22,093 bases of DNA from Clostridiales bacterium (lineage in GTDB: Bacteria > Bacillota > Clostridia > Lachnospirales > Lachnospiraceae), in NCBI GenBank assembly GCA_019423835.1, contig JAHZAR010000040.1:1-22093 (forward strand), read 5' to 3'. Shown here piece after piece: positions 6,455 through 14,900 of this stretch. Position 1 is the stretch's first letter; every line of letters begins with the position of its first letter. The notes beneath the pieces were generated by a model. That model was not told the DNA's origin. It made no database searches and worked only from the letters and a program-made list of their open reading frames with translations. Both the position numbers and the translations under genes were made by a program.

Positions 6455-6853
6455 ATGATACTGCTGTTTCAGCTCTTCTTTCTATATGAGCTTATATGCA
6501 ATTATAATGTTTATGTCCTCGATCCGTCCTTCCTCTCGTTTTCCGAAGATTACTGGGCGGATTTCTCTGCTGACGGAGCAGTGAAGCTTGCCGCCGCTGT
6601 GGAATTGTTTTTTAAATGTATTTTTATTTTATCCTTCTTATACCTTATTATGAGGAACCCCAACGCTTCCTGGAAAAGGATTGTCCTCGCCGTTTTGGCC
6701 GGCTTCGTCTTATATGGGATTCTTATGCTGCTTTTCCGTTACTTCTCTTATCACTGCCGGCTCTATATGACGCTGGCGGATACAGAAATCCTTTCCATCC
6801 TCCTTCTTTTTCAGACAGCACAGCCCGGGCTGTTTCAAAAAAGGCTCCCGTAG
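6455..6853 (+). CDS. Small membrane protein, start out of frame by one A
   Basis: The 132-residue frame encodes about four membrane segments (residues 1-22, 46-66, 75-96 and 110-122) with no family recognised. Its own ATG lacks a ribosome binding site. An ATG at 6423 does have one (GAGGTGA, spacing 5) and begins MTKIRK, but stops at TGA 6456-6458. Adding one A to the six-A run at 6437-6442 would join the two as MTKIRKKYPAAMILLF. The gene is therefore either inactivated by one base, switched by homopolymer slippage, or affected by a sequencing error. Confidence 0.55.
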   Translation: MILLFQLFFLYELICNYNVYVLDPSFLSFSEDYWADFSADGAVKLAAAVELFFKCIFILSFLYLIMRNPNASWKRIVLAVLAGFVLYGILMLLFRYFSYHCRLYMTLADTEILSILLLFQTAQPGLFQKRLP

Positions 6854-6863
6854 TCCCGTCCTC

Positions 6864-8336
6864 TTACCCTCTCATCTCAATCATCGGCCCGCCGTTCTTC
6901 TCCAGATAAGCCCGGGTGATCACCACGGAGCCGATATTGGGATCCTTGGGTATCTCATACATGATATCCTGCATGAACTCCTCGATAATGGCCCGAAGAG
7001 CCCTCGCCCCTGTCTCCTTCCTGATGGCCTCCTCGGCAATCCAGGAGAGGGCGTCCTCCTCAAACACAAGCCTTACCTCATCCATGGCCAGGAGCTTGTC
7101 ATACTGCTTTAAGATGGCTTTCTTCGGCTCTGTGAGAATACGCACCATCAGGTCCTTTGTGAGGGCCTGGAGGGTCACGGTGATGGGAAGCCTGCCGAGG
7201 AACTCCGGAATCATTCCGAATTTTCTCAGATCCTCCGTGGTGGCATGGCCAAGCAGATTCGGGTCGTCGTCATATCTGCCTTTAAGCTGAGCGCCAAAGC
7301 CCATGGTGCTGGACTTGTTGAGCCTTTCCTTCACAATATTCTCTAAATCCGGGAAGGCTCCGCCGCAGATAAAGAGTATGTTGTTGGTGTCCACCGTCGT
7401 CATGGGCGTCAGGGCGTTCTTCTGGTTAGATCCCACCGGAACCTCCACCTGACTGCCCTCCAGAAGCTTTAAGAGCTCCTGCTGCACAGACTCTCCGCTG
7501 ACATCGCGGCTTGTGGTATTTTTCTTCTTCGCAATCTTGTCGATCTCGTCGATAAAGATAATCCCTTTTTCCGCTCTCTCCACGTCATTGTCAGCCGCTG
7601 CCAGAAGCTTGGAAATCACACTCTCGATGTCATCCCCGATATAGCCGGCCTCTGTCAGAGTCGTGGCGTCGGCTATGGCTAACGGCACGTCGAGGAGCTT
7701 TGCCAGGGTTTTTACCAGATAAGTCTTTCCGCTTCCGGTCGGTCCGATCATCAGGATATTGGATTTCTCAATCTGAACCTCATCCTGCGAGCCGTCCTCC
7801 TCTGCCGTCTGGCAGAAGGCTCTCTTGTAATGATTGTAAACAGCCACTGCAATCACCTTTTTGGCCTGCTCCTGGCCGACCACATACTGGTCAAGCTTTG
7901 ACTTGATGATATGGGGCGCCGGGATATCCTTAATGGAAAATTCCCGTTTTTCCTCCTTCTTCTCCTGGCTCTTTTTCTTCACCTTATTCTTTTTCGGAAT
8001 CTCGGTATTCAGATTCTGCAGGTTTGAAAAATCGCTCAGATTCAAGTTCATATAGGGCATATTCTGCAGCCTGCTCAGGTCCAGACCGCTGTTAGTCACT
8101 GTGTCAAAGGCCTTCTGCATACAGTCATGGCAGAAATTCATTCCCCCAGGCATCGTGATCATGGGACCGGCCTTGCTCTCCGGCCTGCGGCACACATAGC
8201 AGATTTTCTCATACTCATCATCAGAGCCGTCCTTCCTGTCCGGCTCTGCGGGAGCTGCCGTCCGGCTGTCCTCTGCCCTCTCATTTTCTTCTATCGAAAC
8301 ATTCTCTGTTTTTTCTTTCTCTCTGTCGTCCAACAT
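6864..8336 (-). CDS. clpX: ClpX-like AAA+ unfoldase, divergent
   Basis: The 490-residue protein is organised like ClpX. A zinc finger carries Cys46, Cys49, Cys69 and Cys72. Then come Walker A GPTGSGKT (198-205), pore loop GYIG (231-234; usually GYVG), Walker B IIFIDEID (259-266), an MGF loop (345-347; the IGF ClpP-docking loop in classical ClpX), the arginine finger in PEFLGR and sensor 2 GARALR (443-448). ClpX unfolds proteins for ClpP. This one is longer than the usual ~420-430 residues because of a charged N-terminus and a linker around residues 80-140 (KKNKVKKKSQEKKEEKRE). No clpP or tig is nearby. ATG at 8334-8336 has AGAGG 5 nt upstream; the longer open frame overlaps the promoter at 8449-8477, which excludes it. 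It could be a second ClpX paralogue. Confidence 0.85.
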   Translation of the reverse strand: MLDDREKEKTENVSIEENERAEDSRTAAPAEPDRKDGSDDEYEKICYVCRRPESKAGPMITMPGGMNFCHDCMQKAFDTVTNSGLDLSRLQNMPYMNLNLSDFSNLQNLNTEIPKKNKVKKKSQEKKEEKREFSIKDIPAPHIIKSKLDQYVVGQEQAKKVIAVAVYNHYKRAFCQTAEEDGSQDEVQIEKSNILMIGPTGSGKTYLVKTLAKLLDVPLAIADATTLTEAGYIGDDIESVISKLLAAADNDVERAEKGIIFIDEIDKIAKKKNTTSRDVSGESVQQELLKLLEGSQVEVPVGSNQKNALTPMTTVDTNNILFICGGAFPDLENIVKERLNKSSTMGFGAQLKGRYDDDPNLLGHATTEDLRKFGMIPEFLGRLPITVTLQALTKDLMVRILTEPKKAILKQYDKLLAMDEVRLVFEEDALSWIAEEAIRKETGARALRAIIEEFMQDIMYEIPKDPNIGSVVITRAYLEKNGGPMIEMRG

Positions 8337-8448
8337 ATTCTCCTCTTCTCTGTCCTCTTTCCTGCAACTGCGCCGTCCTGCCCTTCTCCGGCTCCGGTCT
8401 GAATGAAGCATGAGAGCCTGCGAAGCACCTTCCGGACTGCGTAAAATC

Positions 8449-8477
8449 ATCATACTATATTTTAGCATGGTAATCAA
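8449..8477 (-). promoter_or_regulatory. Promoter of the clpX-like gene
   Basis: On the minus strand TTGATT (8472-8477), a 17-bp spacer and TATGAT (8449-8454) form a good sigma-A promoter. It leaves a leader of about 105 nt and helps fix the clpX start at 8336. Confidence 0.7.
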
Positions 8478-8480
8478 TAC

Positions 8481-8511
8481 GAAAGCAGGAGCCCTCCTTC
8501 AAGAGCTCCTG
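8481..8511 (-). terminator. Probable terminator of htrA
   Basis: CAGGAGC (8486-8492) pairs with GCTCCTG (8505-8511) and, on the minus strand, is followed by CTTTCGTATT. It lies 38 bp beyond the htrA stop and directly upstream of the clpX promoter. Confidence 0.5.
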
Positions 8512-8548
8512 TTTCCCGCCTGTTCCTATTCATCTCTGCTCACGCACA

Positions 8549-10105
8549 TCAATTTCCCTGTCCCTGCGTCTGAGCGCTGTCGGCACTGTCCTTCCTGTAT
8601 CCTAATGTCACCTGAACCTGCCTCTCCACATAGGAGCCATTGTCCAGAGACTGTACCGTCAGAGTCACGGTATCTCCGCCTTTATAGTAGGTGAGCATCT
8701 TCTGCAGATCCTCTGCCGTCTTTACGGTTTCGCCGTTGACTGCCGTGATAATATCGCGCTCCCTCAGATCAGAGTTATCGGCTGCCTGGCCTTCCACAAT
8801 CTTATAGACGTAGATTCCCTCCGGCATTCCGTAGGCTTTGGCCATCTGGCTGTTGATGTTCTGAATCTGTACGCCCAGATATCCCTGTTCATCCTCGTCC
8901 ACTGCCACCTTCGTCGTCTTGGTCATCAGATCATCGATAATATCCTTTGCGTAGGAGATAGGAATTGCATAGCCTACGCCCTCAACCTCTGTGCTGGCTA
9001 ATTTGGCCTCATTAATACCAATCACATTTCCGTTCATGTCGAGCAGGGCGCCTCCGCTGTTTCCAGGATTGATTGCCGCATCTACCTGAATCAGTTTCTT
9101 CGTGACACCTTCAATATCCACCTCTTTATTCAGTGCACTGATATAGCCAACCGTAACAGACTGGCCCTCGCCCAGAGCATTTCCTATGGCTACTACTCCA
9201 TTGCCCAGCTTCAGGCTGTCCGAGTCTCCCAGGGTTGCCACCTTGATCTGCGAGAGGGCCGATTCCGGAATGTCCTTGAGCTGAACAGCGATTACTGCCA
9301 GATCCGCCTCGGCATCCGTTCCCTTGAGTGCTGCCGGAGCAGAGCTGCCGTCGATAAATACGACATTCATCTCCTCTGCATTCTCGATCACGTGGCTGTT
9401 GGTTGCGATGAGAAGCTCTGTATCGCTCTCTCCTACAATAATTCCGGAACCTGCACTTGGAACCTCATACTGCTGTGTTCCGAAGAACCAGTCCTGGGTG
9501 GTGTAGAGCGTCTTATTGTTGATGGCCACAACGGAGGGCATAGCCTTCTCCACAATGGCAGATACATCATTTCCCGTGCTGGCCTGCACGACTGTCCCTG
9601 AGGTCTCGGCCGCCTGGGTCTGAATTTCCGTGCTTTCCTGAGTTGCCGCATCTGCTGAAAGCTCCGGCTGTCCTCCCAGCCGTCCGGTCAGGTAATTGAC
9701 TCCGGCCATGGTTCCCCCGGCCACACATCCAAACAGAATTCCTGCCGCAGCTACCCCGGCTGCTGTTTTTGCCAGTCTGCCTCTCTTTCTGCTGCGCCGC
9801 TCCGGATCATGCCCCTGGCTGTCCCCATAAACAGTATTTTCTGAATTTCTCTGACTGCCATACTCATAGGAGCCATAGCTCTGGCGGCTGCTGTCCTGGC
9901 CGCTGAGCCTTCCGTACATCTGTCTGGCGCCGGACTGACTCTGGCTGCCGGACTGGCCTTCCTGCACGGCTTCTCTGCTTCTGTCGGTCTGGCGGTTCTC
10001 CTGACGTCTCTCATAGTGAGTACTGTCAACATAAGAACCCTCTGTCATATTCACATCATTTTCCGAATTTATATTTTTCTGATTTTTTTCCCACTCATTA
10101 TACAT
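8549..10105 (-). CDS. htrA: HtrA/DegP-type membrane-anchored serine protease
   Basis: The 518-residue protein has a long polar N-terminal tail (residues 1-110, rich in Gln, Ser, Arg and Tyr), one membrane anchor (about 113-138), a trypsin-like domain and a C-terminal PDZ domain (about 405-505, GYLGVQIQNI...). The triad is complete: His238 (TNSHVI), Asp268 (AEADLAVI) and Ser350 (NPGNSGGALL). Family members degrade or refold damaged proteins at the outer face of the membrane. The ATG has AAGGAG 9 nt upstream. The unusual cytosolic tail may bind regulators or the envelope machinery (inference). It is upstream of the ClpX-like gene, on the same strand but with a terminator and new promoter between them. 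Confidence 0.93.
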   Translation of the reverse strand: MYNEWEKNQKNINSENDVNMTEGSYVDSTHYERRQENRQTDRSREAVQEGQSGSQSQSGARQMYGRLSGQDSSRQSYGSYEYGSQRNSENTVYGDSQGHDPERRSRKRGRLAKTAAGVAAAGILFGCVAGGTMAGVNYLTGRLGGQPELSADAATQESTEIQTQAAETSGTVVQASTGNDVSAIVEKAMPSVVAINNKTLYTTQDWFFGTQQYEVPSAGSGIIVGESDTELLIATNSHVIENAEEMNVVFIDGSSAPAALKGTDAEADLAVIAVQLKDIPESALSQIKVATLGDSDSLKLGNGVVAIGNALGEGQSVTVGYISALNKEVDIEGVTKKLIQVDAAINPGNSGGALLDMNGNVIGINEAKLASTEVEGVGYAIPISYAKDIIDDLMTKTTKVAVDEDEQGYLGVQIQNINSQMAKAYGMPEGIYVYKIVEGQAADNSDLRERDIITAVNGETVKTAEDLQKMLTYYKGGDTVTLTVQSLDNGSYVERQVQVTLGYRKDSADSAQTQGQGN

Positions 10106-10162
10106 AAAAAAACACTCCTTCCTGGATTCTGTTTTCTTCTTTTTTTATCTTACAGCGATAGT

Positions 10163-10191
10163 TTATCAGGGATTTGTGATAGAACTGTGAA
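10163..10191 (-). promoter_or_regulatory. Possible promoter of htrA
   Basis: On the minus strand TTCACA (10186-10191), a 17-bp spacer and TGATAA (10163-10168) lie about 60 bp before the htrA start. The -10 match is weak. Confidence 0.35.
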
Positions 10192-10234
10192 AAAAATATA
10201 GAGAAATTGTGTTTTCTGCTGCCGCTGAATCTGC

Positions 10235-10240
10235 TATACT
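10235..10240 (+). promoter_or_regulatory. Extended -10 promoter of the RlmI-type gene
   Basis: TATACT is preceded by TGC (TG one base before the hexamer), an extended -10 element that compensates for the lack of a clear -35. It lies about 110 bp before the start at 10352. Confidence 0.55.
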
Positions 10241-10351
10241 TGTTCTGAACTGAAACTGCCGCTCTGTGACCGGACAGTTGGGAAATATTGTTCTGATACT
10301 GCAAAACGGAGCTTCCAGTAAAACGGACAGGCAGAAGAAAAGGAGAAAACC

Positions 10352-11557
10352 ATGGATACAAATGCAGCTGTACATATTAAAAAGGGAGAGGCCCGTTCCC
10401 TGAAGGCGGGCGGAGCCTGGATCTACGACAATGAAATCGACCGGATCGAGGGTGACTTTGAAAATGGGGACATTGTCACCGTGCTGGATTTTGACGGTTA
10501 CTGTCTGGGATACGGCTTTATCAACACACGCTCAAAAATTACGGTAAGGATGCTGTCACGCAGAAAGGATGCTGTTATCGATGAGGCGTTTCTGGAAATG
10601 CGCGTGCGAAATGCCTGGGAATACCGGAAAGCCACCGTTGACACCTCCAGCTGCCGCATTATTTTTGGAGAGGCGGACTTCCTGCCGGGTATTGTCATCG
10701 ACAAATTTTCAGATGTGCTGGTGGTAGAGTCCCTGGCCCTTGGAATTGACCGGTTAAAGCCTCTGATTGTGGACATTCTGAAGCGGATTCTCGCAGAGGA
10801 CGGGATCCACATCCGCGGCGTCTATGAGAGAAGTGATGCCAAGGTACGCCTCCAGGAGGGAATGGAGCGCACAAAGGGTTTCATCGGAGAGGCGTTTGAC
10901 ACTAAGGTAGAGATCGTGGAAAACGGCGTCCGCTATCTGGTGGATGTGAAGGACGGACAGAAAACAGGTTTCTTCCTGGATCAGAAATATAACCGCCTGG
11001 CCATTCAGAAGCTGTGCAGAGGGAAGCGGGTGCTGGACTGCTTCACCCACACCGGCTCCTTTGCCCTGAATGCCGCCGTCTCGGGAGCTTCAGAGGTTTT
11101 AGGCGTGGACGCCTCGGAGCTGGGCGTCAGTCAGGCCAGGGAAAATGCCAGGCTGAACCAGGTCTCCGACCGCGTTTCCTTTGTCTGCGCCGACGTTTTC
11201 GAGCTGCTTCCGGAGCTTGAAAAAAAAGGCGAGAAATTCGATGTAGTCATCCTGGATCCCCCGGCCTTCACCAAATCCAGAAGCTCTGTAAAAAATGCAG
11301 TCAAGGGCTACCGGGAAATCAATCTGAGGGGCATGAAGCTCGTCAGGGACGGCGGTTATCTGGCCACCTGCTCCTGCTCCCACTTTATGACTCCGGAGCT
11401 GTTCGCCAAGACCATTCGTGAGGCGGCAGGCAATGTCCACAAACGGCTCAGACAGGTTGAGTACCGGACACAGGCTGCCGATCATCCCATTCTCTGGGCG
11501 GCAGATGAATCCTATTATCTGAAATTTTACATTTTCCAGGTGTGCGAGGAAAAATAA
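10352..11557 (+). CDS. rlmI: RlmI-type 23S rRNA m5C methyltransferase
   Basis: The 401-residue protein has an N-terminal PUA-like domain (about 5-80), a linking domain, and a C-terminal Rossmann methyltransferase domain. SAM motif I is RVLDCFTHTGSFALNAA (about 226-242), motif IV is LDPPAFTKS (301-309), and TCSCSHF (339-345) is typical of this family. By homology it methylates a cytosine of 23S rRNA (m5C1962 in E. coli); the exact target here is not proven. AGGAG lies 6 nt before the ATG. It is transcribed alone, divergent from htrA, with hairpins after the stop. Confidence 0.9.
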   Translation: MDTNAAVHIKKGEARSLKAGGAWIYDNEIDRIEGDFENGDIVTVLDFDGYCLGYGFINTRSKITVRMLSRRKDAVIDEAFLEMRVRNAWEYRKATVDTSSCRIIFGEADFLPGIVIDKFSDVLVVESLALGIDRLKPLIVDILKRILAEDGIHIRGVYERSDAKVRLQEGMERTKGFIGEAFDTKVEIVENGVRYLVDVKDGQKTGFFLDQKYNRLAIQKLCRGKRVLDCFTHTGSFALNAAVSGASEVLGVDASELGVSQARENARLNQVSDRVSFVCADVFELLPELEKKGEKFDVVILDPPAFTKSRSSVKNAVKGYREINLRGMKLVRDGGYLATCSCSHFMTPELFAKTIREAAGNVHKRLRQVEYRTQAADHPILWAADESYYLKFYIFQVCEEK

Positions 11558-11560
11558 GCT

Positions 11561-11580
11561 GCCCCTCCGTCAATAGGGGC
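11561..11580 (+). terminator. Weak hairpin just after the methyltransferase stop
   Basis: GCCCCT and AGGGGC form a 6-bp stem with an 8-nt loop directly after the stop codon, without a T-run. It may protect the 3' end. Confidence 0.35.
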
Positions 11581-11649
11581 TCTGTGCGTTCCCCACGTCT
11601 TTCGCAGAACAAATTGGCATACCTTTTGACACACCTTTGCACAGAATCC

Positions 11650-11695
11650 AGCCGCAGTCTGATTTATCTCAGAGTTGCGGCTTTCCTTTTTCCAT
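11650..11695 (+). terminator. Intrinsic terminator of the RlmI-type gene
   Basis: AGCCGCAGTCTGA (11650-11662) pairs with TCAGAGTTGCGGCT (11669-11682) with a single irregularity, followed by TTCCTTTTTCC. This is the main terminator. Confidence 0.75.
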
Positions 11696-12030
11696 TATGT
11701 CTCCGCAGTTTTTTTCATTTCCTGACGCTTCGCTTCTTCCATGACATCCGCATACAGGTCAACTGTCGCAGCAAAACACTGTGCCTCAAAAGAGGGAATT
11801 GAAAAATCCATTTCAGGGATTGTCCCTGTCCGTCTGTGCGGTCTTCATTTATAAGTATAGATTATATCAGTATATTAGATTTCTTCTCTTCCCCTCCATT
11901 TTTCGCCTGTTTTTCCCTGCATTCTAAAAAAATATTCACAAAATCGCAAAAAGGTATTGCTTTTTCTCCGAAAGTCTGCTTATCTATTATATATGATACT
12001 TATAAAATAAAAGATAGTGAGGTATGGGAA
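11696..12030. other. Intergenic region before purC
   Basis: I see no gene here. The right part (11930-12020) is AT-rich and must hold the purC promoter; candidate -10 elements are TATTAT (11985-11990) and TATGAT (11992-11997), but no convincing -35 is spaced from either. No riboswitch structure was recognised by eye. Confidence 0.5.
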
Positions 12031-12894
12031 ATGAAACCGATCAAAGAAGGAAAAGTCCGCGAGATTTATGACAACGGCGACAGCTTAATTATGGTTGCCA
12101 CTGACCGCATCAGCTGTTTCGATGTAATCCTGAATAACGTTGTGACAAAAAAAGGAACTGTGCTGACTCAGATGTCCAAGTTCTGGTTTGATATGACAAA
12201 GGACATCCTTCCAAACCACATGATCTCCGCTGATGTGAAGGATATGCCGGAATTTTTCAGGCAGCCCCAGTTTGACGGAAACAGCATGATGTGCCGCAAG
12301 CTCAACATGCTCCCCATCGAGTGCATTGTGCGCGGATACATTACCGGAAGCGGCTGGGCCAGCTATCAGAAGGACGGCACGGTCTGCGGCATCCGCCTGC
12401 CGGAAGGCTTAAAAGAGTCCGACAAGCTGCCGGAGCCGATTTACACTCCTTCCACCAAGGCTGAGATTGGCGATCACGATGAGAACATCTCCTATGAGCA
12501 GAGTATTGCCCATCTGGAGAAATACTTCCCGGGAAAGGGTGAGGAGTACGCCGCCAAGCTGCGCGACTACACGATTGCCCTCTATAAAAAATGTGCTGAC
12601 TATGCGCTGAGCCGCGGAATCATTATCGCTGATACCAAGTTTGAGTTCGGTCTCGATGAGAACGGAACCATCGTTCTGGGCGATGAGATGCTCACACCGG
12701 ACAGCTCCCGCTTCTGGCCTGCTGACGGTTATGAACCGGGACACAGCCAGCCTTCCTTTGATAAGCAGTTTGCCCGCGACTGGCTCAAGGCAAATCCCGG
12801 AAACAACTGGACTCTCCCGGAGGATGTCGTTCAGAAAACGATTGATAAATACCTTCAGAGCTATGAGATGCTGACCGGAAAGAAACTGGCATAA
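12031..12894 (+). CDS. purC: SAICAR synthase (purine biosynthesis)
   Basis: The 287-residue enzyme joins CAIR and L-aspartate using ATP to make SAICAR in de novo purine synthesis. Family motifs are KEGKVREIYD at the start, ATDRISCFDV, the signature LPIECIVRGYITGSGW, YTPSTKAEIGDHDENIS, IADTKFEFG and DEMLTPDSSRFW. It is of the longer type (about 290 residues) rather than the ~237-residue E. coli type. The open frame extends upstream, but the conserved start MKPIKEGK with GAGG 8 nt upstream fixes the ATG at 12031. It stands alone, not in a pur operon, and is followed by its own terminator. Confidence 0.95.
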   Translation: MKPIKEGKVREIYDNGDSLIMVATDRISCFDVILNNVVTKKGTVLTQMSKFWFDMTKDILPNHMISADVKDMPEFFRQPQFDGNSMMCRKLNMLPIECIVRGYITGSGWASYQKDGTVCGIRLPEGLKESDKLPEPIYTPSTKAEIGDHDENISYEQSIAHLEKYFPGKGEEYAAKLRDYTIALYKKCADYALSRGIIIADTKFEFGLDENGTIVLGDEMLTPDSSRFWPADGYEPGHSQPSFDKQFARDWLKANPGNNWTLPEDVVQKTIDKYLQSYEMLTGKKLA

Positions 12895-12909
12895 AAAAGA
12901 GACATGCAG

Positions 12910-12967
12910 AGTTCCGTCTGTTTTTGTTTTCCCGCTGTCTGTGGGACAAAAACGGCGGAACTTTTTG
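12910..12967 (+). terminator. Terminator of purC
   Basis: A long imperfect stem joins 12910-12927 (AGTTCCG...GTTTTTGT) with 12946-12962 (ACAAAAAC...CGGAACT), tipped by CCC/GGG. It is followed by TTTTTG. Confidence 0.75.
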
Positions 12968-12969
12968 CA

Positions 12970-13002
12970 GGATACAAAAAGGACTGGCCTGCCGGCCAGT
13001 CC
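12970..13002 (-). terminator. Terminator of the phosphate transport operon
   Basis: On the minus strand GGACTGGCC, a 4-nt loop and GGCCAGTCC form a perfect 9-bp stem followed directly by TTTTTGTATC. It lies about 60 bp beyond the DUF47 stop, back to back with the purC terminator. Confidence 0.9.
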
Positions 13003-13065
13003 AGAAACAGCAGCTTTACAGAAAGCACTGCATCTTTCGCACGCTTCTCTGCCTGCTGCACCTTT

Positions 13066-13689
13066 CTATGAATTCTTCATTACCACACTGCCCACCGTGT
13101 CAGCTACATGCTCACAGGTATCTGCACATTTTTCCAGATAATCGTATATTTCTCTCCAGGCAATAATCTGGCGCACATCCGTTTCCTCTGTGTGGAGCTT
13201 TCTCATGCTGGAAATGTAGAGAGAATCGGCCTCCTCTTCCAGAGAATTGATATTGATGATTTCCTGCTTCAGCTTCGGTGAATGCTTAAAGTCGGCAAAT
13301 TCCCTCAGAAGGCTATGGACTCCCTCACAGCAGCGGCTCACCACATCCACCAGCGGCAGCGCCTCGGGGCGGATTGTCTGCACATTATTGATATAAATGC
13401 GGATTAAAACCTCTTCCACCTTGTCTGTCACCTCGTCGATCAGCTGGCTCAGGACAGCTATATCCTCCCTTTCAATGGGGGTGATAAAGGCCTTGGCCAG
13501 CTTGTCGGTAACTTTATGCCTCTGGCCGTCTGCCTGGTGTTCAATCTCATGCATCTCCTCCAGACGCCCGGATATCTCATCCGGCCTGAAATCAGAGAGA
13601 ATCTCCTTCAAAAGACGTGCTGCCCTGCCGGAATACCCGGCGCATGCAATAAAATTATCAAAATAAAAAGAATCCTGTTTCTTTGACAT
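13066..13689 (-). CDS. DUF47/PhoU-like phosphate transport accessory protein
   Basis: The 207-residue, wholly helical soluble protein carries the acidic metal-binding boxes of the PhoU-like DUF47 family: EIEHQAD, ITPIEREDI, EEEAD and EKCADTCEHVAD. Such proteins are almost always encoded with PiT transporters and are thought to modulate them. GGAGG lies 7 nt before the ATG. It is 38 bp downstream of the PiT gene on the same strand and is followed by a strong terminator, so the two form an operon. Confidence 0.92.
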   Translation of the reverse strand: MSKKQDSFYFDNFIACAGYSGRAARLLKEILSDFRPDEISGRLEEMHEIEHQADGQRHKVTDKLAKAFITPIEREDIAVLSQLIDEVTDKVEEVLIRIYINNVQTIRPEALPLVDVVSRCCEGVHSLLREFADFKHSPKLKQEIININSLEEEADSLYISSMRKLHTEETDVRQIIAWREIYDYLEKCADTCEHVADTVGSVVMKNS

Positions 13690-13727
13690 CCTGATACCTC
13701 CTGTTATTTAACCTTCACTTCCTCGCT

Positions 13728-14783
13728 CTATCCAAACACGTACATAAAAATTTTAGCCATCACAAAGCTGATCAGGCCACAGCCCGGAAACGTAAAAATC
13801 CAGGTCAGCATCATATCTTTTACAATGCCAAAGTTGATAGCTGAAATCCTCTTCACAGCTCCTACGCCCATAATTGCACTGGTTTTTGTGTGGGTTGTGG
13901 ACACAGGAATACCGAACAGGCTGGAAAAGAGAAGGCACAAGGCCCCGGCCAGGTCCGCTGAAAAGCCCTGATACCGTTCCAGCTTAACCATATCCATTCC
14001 CACTGACTTGATAATCTTCTCTCCTCCGACGCTGGTTCCAAGTCCCATGACAATACTGCACAGAAGCATCAGCCAGACAGGAATTTCCATGCCGCTCACA
14101 GAGCTCTGTCCATTCGAAAAGGCAATTCCCAGAAACAAAACGCCGATAAATTTCTGTCCGTCCTGAGCTCCGTGCATAAAGCTCATCGCTGCGGCTCCTA
14201 TAATCTGGGCAATCCGGAAAAAGCCGTTCGCCTTCCTCCTGTCCAGTTCCTGACAGACAATCGTAATCATCTTACATACCAGCCATCCGGTGAAAAAGCC
14301 AAGGGCCAGGCTGAGAACCAGTCCATAGATAACCTTAATCCACTCCGCTCCGTTAATTCCAGCGGTTCCATGCTGCAGCGCAATAGCCGCGCCGGAAAGA
14401 CCCGCGATCAGGCTGTGGCTCTCACTGGTAGGGATTCCAAAAAAGGACGCCGTCACACTGTAGACTACGATCGACAGCAGCGCGGCACACAGAGCAATCA
14501 TCGCATAATGCGTATTATTGCCAAAATCCACCATATTGCTGATGGTCGACGCAACAGAGCTGTTGATCTGCGTCATGATCAAAACGCCTAAAAAGTTAAA
14601 CGCAGCGCTCATCAAGATGGCCCCCCGTACACTGAGGCAGCGCGTTGTCACGCAGGTGGCAATCGCATTTGGTGCATCCGTCCAGCCGTTTACAAAAATA
14701 ACCCCCAGCGTGAAGAGAACCATAATGCAGAGAACGGGATTTCCTGCCATATCCTGCCAGAAGTATGAAAATGATACCTCCAT
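13728..14783 (-). CDS. pit: PiT-family inorganic phosphate transporter
   Basis: The 351-residue membrane protein shows the internal duplication of the PHO4/PiT family. The first half has NGWTDAPNAIAT (32-43) and GIPTSESHSLIAGLSGAAIA (116-135). The second has HGAQDGQKFIGV (204-215) and GIPVSTTHTKTSAIMGVGA (291-309). The usual GANDVANA and HGxNDGQ boxes appear here as GWTDAPNA and HGAQDGQ, so the usual Asn of each is replaced. It moves phosphate with a cation (H+ or Na+, not decidable here). AAAGGAG lies 5 nt before the ATG. It is followed by its DUF47 partner. Confidence 0.93.
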   Translation of the reverse strand: MEVSFSYFWQDMAGNPVLCIMVLFTLGVIFVNGWTDAPNAIATCVTTRCLSVRGAILMSAAFNFLGVLIMTQINSSVASTISNMVDFGNNTHYAMIALCAALLSIVVYSVTASFFGIPTSESHSLIAGLSGAAIALQHGTAGINGAEWIKVIYGLVLSLALGFFTGWLVCKMITIVCQELDRRKANGFFRIAQIIGAAAMSFMHGAQDGQKFIGVLFLGIAFSNGQSSVSGMEIPVWLMLLCSIVMGLGTSVGGEKIIKSVGMDMVKLERYQGFSADLAGALCLLFSSLFGIPVSTTHTKTSAIMGVGAVKRISAINFGIVKDMMLTWIFTFPGCGLISFVMAKIFMYVFG

Positions 14784-14900
14784 AAAAGCTCCTTTCTGAA
14801 ATGTGCAGCACAGATTTGGTGTATTTTTATCTGTGATTGCTCTTATTTAGTAGAACAATGGCATGCTTACTTTAATCATAGAGCAGCCAGCCATGTCTTG

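Noticed and set aside
8337..8477. The N-terminal extension of 47 codons on the ClpX-like gene
   Set aside because: It overlaps a good promoter (8449-8477), and a proper ribosome binding site sits before the ATG at 8336.
11836..12030. A 65-codon N-terminal extension of PurC
   Set aside because: It is low-complexity Phe/Ser sequence from AT-rich intergenic DNA; conserved PurC starts at MKPIKEGK with its own ribosome binding site.
12901..13002. A possible regulatory RNA between purC and the phosphate operon
   Set aside because: The two hairpins are each followed by a T-run on opposite strands and are simply back-to-back terminators.
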